A stretch of DNA of 16,091 nt from Chloroflexota bacterium (GTDB lineage: Bacteria > Chloroflexota > Anaerolineae > Caldilineales > Caldilineaceae): NCBI GenBank assembly GCA_003577005.1, contig QEUW01000145.1, positions 1 to 16,091 of the forward strand, in the 5' to 3' direction. The position numbers and the translations under genes are program-made. The notes under the pieces are model-generated. The model ran no database searches. It saw only the letters and a list, made by a program, of their open reading frames with translations, and was not told where the DNA came from. Each line of letters starts with the position of its first letter. Position 1 is the stretch's first letter. This document shows positions 1 to 6,199 of the stretch, in pieces.

Positions 1-126
1 GTAGCCGGTGTCCTCGGTTTTGCCGGTGTAGCGGGGGCGGCCAGTAATATTGCCTGGTTCCTCTTTGTCTTGTTTTTGATCCTCTTTGTCGTGTCTCTGA
101 TTATGGGACGAAGAACAGCGGTCTAG
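1..126 (+). CDS. DUF1328 (YtjA-type) small membrane protein, 3' end only
   Basis: The window opens inside a reading frame of 41 codons ending in TAG at 124-126; the start lies to the left of the window. The visible part begins [20 protein letters not shown], followed by an almost purely hydrophobic helix ([16 protein letters not shown]) and a short basic end, GRRTAV. The glycine/alanine-rich helix followed by an aromatic and leucine-rich helix is the hallmark of DUF1328, a family of roughly 55-residue two-helix inner-membrane proteins often linked to stress response and of unknown biochemical role. The identification rests on this pattern alone. A long inverted repeat begins directly behind the stop and a strong terminator lies 130 bp downstream, so this is probably the last gene of its transcript. 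Confidence 0.75.
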   Translation, partial: VAGVLGFAGVAGAASNIAWFLFVLFLILFVVSLIMGRRTAV

Positions 127-211
127 GAAGCGGTTTGAAAAGTGGCTGCCAGGCGCCACAGGTGCATCGCATGTTAGGTGTACAACGCACCAAGCCGTTT
201 CAAACAGCTTC
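127..211. repeat. long imperfect inverted repeat directly behind the DUF1328 gene
   Basis: The 14 bases at 127-140 (GAAGCGGTTTGAAA) are the reverse complement of 198-211 (TTTCAAACAGCTTC) with one mismatch. Pairing can continue inward with a small bulge (GGCT at 144-147 against AGCC at 193-196). The enclosed 45 bases contain a further short GTGC/GCAC pairing. As RNA this would be a long branched hairpin immediately after the stop codon; a smaller hairpin, TTCGA/TCGAA, follows at about 212-224. There is no T-run after it, so it is not itself a classical terminator. A 3'-stabilising structure is possible. Confidence 0.5.
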
Positions 212-259
212 TTCGATCCTCGAAACCCAACCGATCCAATCTCTGTACCAAAAAATACA

Positions 260-299
260 AACGGGGAACAGCTGCATCCACAGTTGTTCCCCGTTTTAT
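260..299 (+). terminator. intrinsic terminator
   Basis: Bases 260-274 pair with 281-295 over 15 positions, with one G-T wobble, around a six-base loop (CATCCA). The core is AACGGGGAACA against TGTTCCCCGTT. The right arm runs into TTTTATT. This is the strongest stem-loop plus T-tract in the window. It most simply ends the transcript of the DUF1328 gene. An A-rich stretch on its left side (251-260) would give a T-tract on the other strand too, so it may work in both directions. Confidence 0.85.
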
Positions 300-571
300 T
301 GCCGCTCATAGCGCTCTCCACATCCCCAAAAGTGGCGACAGCGTGCCAATCTATGCTACCATGTTCAATTACCGGTATGCACGAAGTGGGCCGGGGCCAG
401 ATGTGTCCAGTGTTGCGGGCAAGTCTTGAAGCTACCCGGCCTAGCATTCGGAAGGTTCTCTCGTAAATCTCGGCCAAAACGCCGGATTTGCCAGTCCAGA
501 ACGAACAGGTCCGCCCTAATTTCGAATGTCTCCGGGGGCTGGAGTTCTATCGATGCAACTTTGCGTCTGGG
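300..571. other. gene-free stretch ahead of the SLC13 permease
   Basis: No reading frame here has a ribosome binding site, family resemblance or convincing codon pattern; open frames on either strand are short or are the antisense of the permease. I see no repeat or RNA gene. It probably holds only upstream sequence for the permease. Confidence 0.5.
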
Positions 572-601
572 TTGCAGACTATTTGCAAGCCAGACGATAA
601 T
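572..601 (+). promoter_or_regulatory. weak candidate promoter for the SLC13 permease
   Basis: GATAAT at 596-601 is a good -10 box. The best -35 at the right distance is TTGCAG (572-577), 18 bp upstream and matching consensus at only three positions. Transcription would start only about 12 bases before the ATG at 620, giving a nearly leaderless message. That fits the lack of a clear ribosome binding site before that ATG. Weak support. Confidence 0.3.
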
Positions 602-619
602 AGGCCGTGAAACCTGTTT

Positions 620-2392
620 ATGCCTGAGTCGCTGTTTGTCGGTCTGGTTTTGGTTGGTTCGCTTGTCCTTTTCATCTGGGAGCGCTGGCGATATGATGTC
701 GTCGCGATGGTGGCGCTGCTGACCCTGACACTGACCGGCATTATTCCGGCTGTGGATGCTTTTGCCGGTTTTAGCCACCCGGCGGTTATTACGGTGGCGG
801 GTGTGCTGGTCATCACACGAGCCATGGTCAATTCTGGGGTAGTGGATGTGTTGGCACGCTGGCTTTTGCGGGTGGGCGCCCGCCCCGGCGCCCAGGTGGT
901 GGCCATCACCTTGTTGACTGCGCTCTGTTCGGCAGTGATGAACAATGTGGCTGCCGTGGCGTTGCTCATGCCCGTTGGCATCCACGTTGCGCGGCGCTAT
1001 CATTTTTCGCCCTCGCGCCTGCTCATGCCGATGGCCTACGCATCGTTGTTGGGCGGCATGACGACGCTGATCGGTACACCGCCCAATATCATCATTGCCC
1101 TGTTGCGCACACAGGCGGGGAGGCCATCCTTTGGGATGTTCGACTTTAGTCCGGTGGGGGTGGGTGTGGCAGCGGCTGGTATCGTGGTCATGTTGCTCTT
1201 CAGCCGCTGGCTACTGCCTGACCGGAAGCGCCAGCTTACAAGCGAAGAGATGTTTCACATCAGCGATTATCTGACCGAAGTGCGGCTGCTGCCCAAGTCC
1301 AAATGGGTGGGGAAGCAATTACGCGAGATCCCACCGCTGGCGAATGGAGATGTCATCGTCGCCGGCATCATCCGCAATGAGCAACGATCGCTGGCGCCGT
1401 CGGGGTTGATCTATCTGGAGGCTGGCGATATTCTCATTGTCCAGGCCGACGCCGCAACGATCAAAGAGATGGTGGATGGTGACAACCTGGAACTAGTAGG
1501 CAGCAAAGGTCTGGATGAGCGCATCCTGCGCTCGAATGAAGTGGGGCTGGTTGAGGCGGTAGTGACGCCGGGGTCGCCCATGGTGCTGCGGACGGTGCGT
1601 GACCTCGATCTACGCCGGCGCTTTGGCATCAATCTACTGGCGGTAGCGCGCCAGGGCGCTGATCTGCACAACCGGCTCGGTGATGTTCATTTTGCGGCAG
1701 GGGATGTCGTCCTGCTGCAAGGGCCAAACGAGTCGTTGACCGAGGCGCTGCCGGGGTTGGGCTGTCTGCCCCTAGCCGGGCGCAACCTACGTCTCGGCCA
1801 GCCGCGTCGACTCTGGTTTACGACCAGTGTCTTTGCGGGTGCAATTGTGGCGGCCACAGCCGGTCTTGTACCCATCGAAGTTGCCATTGCCACGGCGGCG
1901 ACCATCCTGGTGATCTTTGGGCTGGTCCCGTTGCGCGAGCTATATACCAGCATCGAATGGCCCGTCATCGTGCTGCTGGGGGCGATGATCCCGGTAGCCG
2001 ATGCGTTGGAGACGACGGGCGGCACAACCTGGATCGCCGAACAATTCTATGGGCTGGCCGGGCAATCTTCGGCGGTGTTGGCGCTGGCGGTTGTGCTCGC
2101 TGCCGCCATGATTTTGACGCCATTGCTCAACAATGCGGCGGCCGCGCTGCTGATCGCCCCCCTGGCAATCAGTATTGCCCACCGCTTTGGCGTCTCGCCT
2201 GACCCATTTTTGATGGCGACCGCCGTCGGGGTGTCGTGCGATTTTCTCACACCTATCGGGCACCAGTCCAACACACTGGTGATGGGGCCAGGCGGCTACC
2301 GCTTTGGCGACTACTGGCGATTGGGTCTGCCGGTGGAGATCATAGTCTATATCGTGACGATCCCGCTCGTACTCTTCTTTTGGCCGTTATGA
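620..2392 (+). CDS. SLC13-type permease with two internal TrkA-C domains
   Basis: 590 residues, a full-length member of the DASS/ArsB-NhaD-like superfamily of ion-coupled anion or dicarboxylate transporters in the cytoplasmic membrane. The two transmembrane halves carry the paired signatures of this fold: SAVMNN (about 104-109) with IGTPPN (151-156) in the first half, and LLNNAAAALL (502-511) with TPIGHQSN (544-551) in the second. Between them, at about 214-294 and 301-381, lie two TrkA-C (RCK-C) regulatory domains, each ending in a strand of the type 'AGDILIVQ' or 'AGDVVLLQ', which face the cytosol and probably bind a ligand. The substrate (sulfate, dicarboxylate or another anion) cannot be told from sequence. 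ATG at 620 is followed at once by the first membrane helix; no clear Shine-Dalgarno is seen. The next gene starts within 30 bp of its stop. Confidence 0.9.
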   Translation: MPESLFVGLVLVGSLVLFIWERWRYDVVAMVALLTLTLTGIIPAVDAFAGFSHPAVITVAGVLVITRAMVNSGVVDVLARWLLRVGARPGAQVVAITLLTALCSAVMNNVAAVALLMPVGIHVARRYHFSPSRLLMPMAYASLLGGMTTLIGTPPNIIIALLRTQAGRPSFGMFDFSPVGVGVAAAGIVVMLLFSRWLLPDRKRQLTSEEMFHISDYLTEVRLLPKSKWVGKQLREIPPLANGDVIVAGIIRNEQRSLAPSGLIYLEAGDILIVQADAATIKEMVDGDNLELVGSKGLDERILRSNEVGLVEAVVTPGSPMVLRTVRDLDLRRRFGINLLAVARQGADLHNRLGDVHFAAGDVVLLQGPNESLTEALPGLGCLPLAGRNLRLGQPRRLWFTTSVFAGAIVAATAGLVPIEVAIATAATILVIFGLVPLRELYTSIEWPVIVLLGAMIPVADALETTGGTTWIAEQFYGLAGQSSAVLALAVVLAAAMILTPLLNNAAAALLIAPLAISIAHRFGVSPDPFLMATAVGVSCDFLTPIGHQSNTLVMGPGGYRFGDYWRLGLPVEIIVYIVTIPLVLFFWPL

Positions 2393-2420
2393 ACGGGGAG
2401 TGGAAAAAAGGGGATGGCAA

Positions 2421-3014
2421 ATGAATCGGCTCAAGGAGATGGAAGCAATTGCCCGTGAGGTAGAGCAGCTTGAAGAGTCGCCGCTCTATGCATATCGGGT
2501 GCAGAATGGTTTTAAGGCCGTGATTGGGGAAGGGCGCGTCGATGCGAACATCCTCTTTATCGGCGAAGCGCCCGGAGAACAGGAGGCAAAGAGCGGGCGC
2601 CCCTTTGTCGGTGCATCGGGCCGTCTTCTCAATGAACTGCTCGGTTCGACTGGCCTCCAGCGCGAGGATGTCTACATCACCAACGTGGTCAAGGACCGGC
2701 CACCGGAGAATCGCGACCCGACACCGGCCGAGATCGCGCTCTATGCACCGTTTTTGGTACGGCAGATCGAGATCATCAGGCCCAAGGTGATCGCCACGCT
2801 GGGTCGTTTTGCAATGGAGTTTGTGCTCAACCTGTTCGAGATGCCCGAACGAGGAAAGAAGATCAGCCAGTTGCATGGGCAGCGGCTACGCGCCCAGGCC
2901 CCCCACGGAGAAATCGCCGTGGTTCCCCTCTACCACCCGGCCGTGGCCCTCTACACGACTGCCCAACGCCAGACCCTGGCCGACGATTTTAAGACGCTCA
3001 AGGAATTTGTGTGA
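2421..3014 (+). CDS. uracil-DNA glycosylase, family 4 type, lacking all Fe-S cysteines
   Basis: 197 residues, typical length for family 4 UDG, which removes uracil from DNA to start base-excision repair. Numbering from ATG 2421: motif GEAPG at 48-52, PFVGASG at 61-67, the substrate-loop region NVVKDRPPENR at 88-98, and YHPA at 171-174 containing the conserved His. The family normally binds a 4Fe-4S cluster through four cysteines: CxxC before 'PL', the Cys of 'KCRPP', and one about 16 residues later. Here the matching positions are L17, S20, D92 and Y108, and the whole protein has no cysteine. I chose ATG 2421 because GGGGA lies 7 bases upstream; a GTG at 2400 would add seven residues but has no spaced ribosome binding site. 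It follows the permease by 28 bp and may share its transcript. Confidence 0.9.
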   Translation: MNRLKEMEAIAREVEQLEESPLYAYRVQNGFKAVIGEGRVDANILFIGEAPGEQEAKSGRPFVGASGRLLNELLGSTGLQREDVYITNVVKDRPPENRDPTPAEIALYAPFLVRQIEIIRPKVIATLGRFAMEFVLNLFEMPERGKKISQLHGQRLRAQAPHGEIAVVPLYHPAVALYTTAQRQTLADDFKTLKEFV

Positions 3015-3202
3015 GCTCTCCCGGTGCTTGCACACGCGACAGCCAGAACCGTACCCGGCGTAGCGGCAGAGATGCTGGCCGTAGCTCCACCCTACCGCAA
3101 ATCTACGCGCGCCCCGGGAGAAACCCTGGTAAGTTGGCGCGCCCAGGGGGTTCCTGGCTTGGCGCTGAGCCAACGAAAAACACTGTCGTGTGTTCTGGTG
3201 AC

Positions 3203-3232
3203 TTGACCGGTATACGTCTGCAAGTATATAAC
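3203..3232 (+). promoter_or_regulatory. candidate promoter for the mosaic muramidase gene
   Basis: TTGACC (3203-3208) matches the -35 consensus at five of six positions. It is followed by TATATA at 3225-3230 (16 bp spacer) or TATAAC at 3227-3232 (18 bp spacer). Start of transcription would be near 3238-3240, leaving a leader of about 75 bases before ATG 3315. The leader contains the palindrome at 3263-3275 and a perfect GGAGG at 3306-3310. Confidence 0.6.
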
Positions 3233-3262
3233 CCGTAGACCAGTCTCGTCTCAAGCAACGAA

Positions 3263-3275
3263 TATTCCAGGAATA
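3263..3275. promoter_or_regulatory. palindrome in the leader of the muramidase gene, possible operator
   Basis: TATTCCAGGAATA is a perfect palindrome with six-base arms about a central A. It lies some 35 bp downstream of the proposed -10 box and 40 bp before the start codon, where a repressor would block elongation or initiation. No regulator gene is adjacent, so the site is inferred from symmetry and position only. Confidence 0.35.
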
Positions 3276-3314
3276 GAGCAACCTGTAACCGGCCGGATAA
3301 TCTACGGAGGACCA

Positions 3315-6164
3315 ATGGCAACAAGAACCTGCAAGGTGGGCGTCCACGGGCGGAATGATGAAACCTTTGAGGAAGGCGATTATCAAGCTATCCGCGAGGC
3401 GAGACTTGAAGTGATCAAAATGATGAGCCATACCCGGCGCGATGTCTTCCAACGCATCAAAGGCGAAAACCCAGACATCGAGATCATCACGCGGCTCTTT
3501 CACGGCGGCGGCTTTATCGAGCCGGGCCAGTTTATCCAGGATATGCTCCCGGTGATGGCCCAACTTCAACCCTTTTGCACTATGTTTCAGATTGGCAACG
3601 AGCCAAACCACGCCGCACGCATCGAGGGTTGGGGCAAGGAAGATGACGACGCCCGCAACTTCAACCAGTGGTTTCTACAAGTCTATAGTGCGCTGAAGCA
3701 AGCGCACCCCTGGGCGCAACTGGGTTTCCCTGGTCTGGCTGTCCCCGACCCCGCCCACCGCGACCGCGCCTGGCTGCGGCTTTGCCGCGACGCCATCGAC
3801 CGGGCCGACTGGCTGGGGTGTCACTGTTACTGGCAAACACCGCCAGGTGGTGGCTCGGTCATGCTGGAAGAGCACAGCGGTTTATGTTTTAAGTACTATC
3901 ACGAAATGTATCCCAACAAGGTGATCCATATCCTGGAGTGCGGCAACTCCAACGGTCAAAACCCTGCCTTCTCCACCGACGAAAATCTCTATGCCGACGA
4001 ATATGTCACCTGGCTCAACGAGGTCTTCAAATCCCCCTATATTGGGTCGGCCTCTTTTTTTATCCTCTCTTCGCCCGACCCGGCCTGGCGTTCATTCGCC
4101 TGGCGGCGCAATGGGCACATGACCAGCATTGTGGCGCGCATCGGCGCGATGGCGCGCCCGCCATTGCGCCCCGTCTCCACCGGCCAACCACCGGTTACAC
4201 CACCAGCCACCGGCGGCGTGACTGGCGGTCCGGCGCCCATCGGCGTCCTCCCCAACGTCTTTACCAACCAGCACCTCATCAACGCCTTCTTCTTTTTGGC
4301 CGGGGAATTGGGTATCAAGGGCGATGAGCTGATGGCAAACGCCGGGTTGGATGTTCTGCAACTGGCTGCCAGCGAACAGACACGCCAGCTCCGCTACAGC
4401 GGCACACCGGTGGACAATCTGCCCGGCCTGGCCGACGATGTGCGGGCGCGTATCAAGGCCAATCTGGTGCGCGAGTTGCGCAACGTCAAACGCTGGACAG
4501 GGGTCGTCAGCGCACCGGCCGGCCTCAACCTGCGCACCCAACCCAGCAGCGAAGCAGCAGTGCTTCTCACTCTGGCCGACCAAACCGAACTGGAGGCGCT
4601 CAACGACGATGATCCCCAAAGCGAGTGGCTACTGGCCGCTACCACCGATGGCGCTGCTGGTTTTGTTGCCCGCCGGTTTGTCAAACGCACGGATATCCCA
4701 ACACCGGTAATCCCCAGCCAGCCGCCTGTCGTAACGCTATCACCCACCGGGCAGCCGGTGCAGCGTCTGCCTGGCTTTTTCTGCTCGGATACCGCTCTCG
4801 CCACTATCCCGCTGGCTGCCACCGATCCTGACGAGATTGTCTTGGCCGCCAACGCTGGCGACGGCGCTCGCCGGCTGGCGGGCATCTGGAACCGCTACGG
4901 CGGGCTCCTGCGAGTGTTGGCCGACAAAATGGGCATCGACCCGGCGGTCGCCGTGGCCGTCCTGGCAGTCGAATCGGGTGGCGCCGGTTTTGCCAACGGT
5001 CGCATGATCATTCGCTTTGAAAACCATCTTTTCTACGAGGAATGGGGCAAAGACCACCAGGAGTTTTTCTTCCAGTACTTTACCTTTGGCAAACCGCGCT
5101 GGCAAGGCCATACCTGGCGCCCCAGCCCCAATCACCCCTTCCAGGAGTTCCACGGCAATCAGGATGCCGAATGGCAGGTGCTCAACTTTGCAATCCGCCT
5201 CAATGACACAGTAGCCAGGCGGTCCATCAGCATGGGCGCGCCGCAGATCGTGGGCCGCAACCACGAACGCATCGGCTACCCGACCGTCCAGGATATGTTC
5301 AACGCCTTCAGCAGTGACGAACGTGCGCACATCCTGGGTCTCTTCGATTTCATCCGCACAGACCCGATGATGGCGCAGGCGCTCCGCACCGGTGACTATC
5401 TGACCTTTGCCACTCGATACAATGGAGAAGGCCAGGCTCCGTTCTATGCCGACCTGATCCGGCAATCGGTGCAAGGCTTTCAGACTCTGCGCACCAGCCC
5501 AGCAATGGCTAGCCTTACCCGAGGTGCAGAGGGTGGCGCAGCGCTCGACCCGGCGCTGGATGCTGCCGTTGCCTTCCTCCCTGGGCCGCAACCACCTGGG
5601 GTGTCACGAGAGATAGCGCCAACCACCGCGCCTGCCGGGGATGCACACCATGTCGAATTGCCCGTACCCGGGCTACCTGGCGGCCAAGAAATCGACCCGG
5701 AACTGCTAGCCGCCTGGCGCAAGCATGTCGAACAGGGCCTGGAGAACAATAACATCATGTTCAACCGGGTGCTGCGCGCCTTTATGACGCCCTACTACCT
5801 GACCATTACCATGTACATTCTGCTCTTTCTGGTCGGTGTTGGGCTCTTTGTCACCGCCGCCTGGCTCTCCTACGCCAACGGCGCCGACAACACAGCCTAC
5901 TTTTTTGGCGGCCTGGGTGTTGCCACCTTTCTCGCCTTCTTTGTGAGCAAACCTTTGCGGGCACTTGAAGAGAACTTGCAGTTCATCACCTGGCTTGGCA
6001 TTATCTACAACACCTACTGGACACGCCTGCTCTACATGCAGGACAGCACAAGCGTTCACACCGATCTAAAAGATGCCACCAGCCAGGCTGAGCAGAGCAT
6101 CGACAGGCTGATCGACAAAAACACGATGCTGAGCAAGGAACGTCCTGGCTTTAGCATTCGCTGA
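3315..6164 (+). CDS. mosaic cell-wall enzyme: glycosidase-like barrel, SH3b, N-acetylmuramidase, two-helix membrane module
   Basis: 949 residues; ATG preceded by GGAGG. Residues 1-285 look like a clan-A glycoside-hydrolase TIM barrel: 'GNEP' puts the usual acid/base at E96 and 'ILECGN' a possible nucleophile at E208. A Pro/Gly/Thr linker (286-310) and a helical segment (315-392) lead to an SH3b domain (about 393-458, 'GLNLRTQPSSEA'), a usual wall-binding module. Residues 518-728 match the N-acetylmuramidase (DUF3380) family of phage-type lysins, with the expected catalytic Glu at E553 in 'VESGG'. After a Pro/Ala linker come two membrane helices (about 826-850 and 861-877), then an amphipathic tail ('LRALEENLQFITWLGI'). 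There is no N-terminal signal peptide, so export and orientation are unclear. The barrel substrate is unknown. The domain identities are from remembered motifs; the muramidase is the surest. Confidence 0.82.
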   Translation: MATRTCKVGVHGRNDETFEEGDYQAIREARLEVIKMMSHTRRDVFQRIKGENPDIEIITRLFHGGGFIEPGQFIQDMLPVMAQLQPFCTMFQIGNEPNHAARIEGWGKEDDDARNFNQWFLQVYSALKQAHPWAQLGFPGLAVPDPAHRDRAWLRLCRDAIDRADWLGCHCYWQTPPGGGSVMLEEHSGLCFKYYHEMYPNKVIHILECGNSNGQNPAFSTDENLYADEYVTWLNEVFKSPYIGSASFFILSSPDPAWRSFAWRRNGHMTSIVARIGAMARPPLRPVSTGQPPVTPPATGGVTGGPAPIGVLPNVFTNQHLINAFFFLAGELGIKGDELMANAGLDVLQLAASEQTRQLRYSGTPVDNLPGLADDVRARIKANLVRELRNVKRWTGVVSAPAGLNLRTQPSSEAAVLLTLADQTELEALNDDDPQSEWLLAATTDGAAGFVARRFVKRTDIPTPVIPSQPPVVTLSPTGQPVQRLPGFFCSDTALATIPLAATDPDEIVLAANAGDGARRLAGIWNRYGGLLRVLADKMGIDPAVAVAVLAVESGGAGFANGRMIIRFENHLFYEEWGKDHQEFFFQYFTFGKPRWQGHTWRPSPNHPFQEFHGNQDAEWQVLNFAIRLNDTVARRSISMGAPQIVGRNHERIGYPTVQDMFNAFSSDERAHILGLFDFIRTDPMMAQALRTGDYLTFATRYNGEGQAPFYADLIRQSVQGFQTLRTSPAMASLTRGAEGGAALDPALDAAVAFLPGPQPPGVSREIAPTTAPAGDAHHVELPVPGLPGGQEIDPELLAAWRKHVEQGLENNNIMFNRVLRAFMTPYYLTITMYILLFLVGVGLFVTAAWLSYANGADNTAYFFGGLGVATFLAFFVSKPLRALEENLQFITWLGIIYNTYWTRLLYMQDSTSVHTDLKDATSQAEQSIDRLIDKNTMLSKERPGFSIR

Positions 6165-6199
6165 TTTTCAGTATAGGTGATAGCCAACCTGATACGCTG

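Noticed and set aside
365..1003. 212-residue open frame on the - strand
   Set aside because: It is mostly antisense of the SLC13 permease, has no ribosome binding site and a His/Arg/Gln-rich composition typical of shadow frames.
2400..2420. GTG at 2400 as the start of the uracil-DNA glycosylase
   Set aside because: The purine-rich stretch before it is too close, whereas ATG 2421 has GGGGA at a proper distance and starts where the family usually begins.
3124..3148. CCCTGG/CCAGGG hairpin downstream of the glycosylase gene as a terminator
   Set aside because: Only six pairs with a 13-base loop and no T-run after it; it is also over 100 bp from the stop codon.
4740..5591. 283-residue open frame on the - strand
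   Set aside because: Antisense of the muramidase domain, which has clear catalytic motifs on the + strand.
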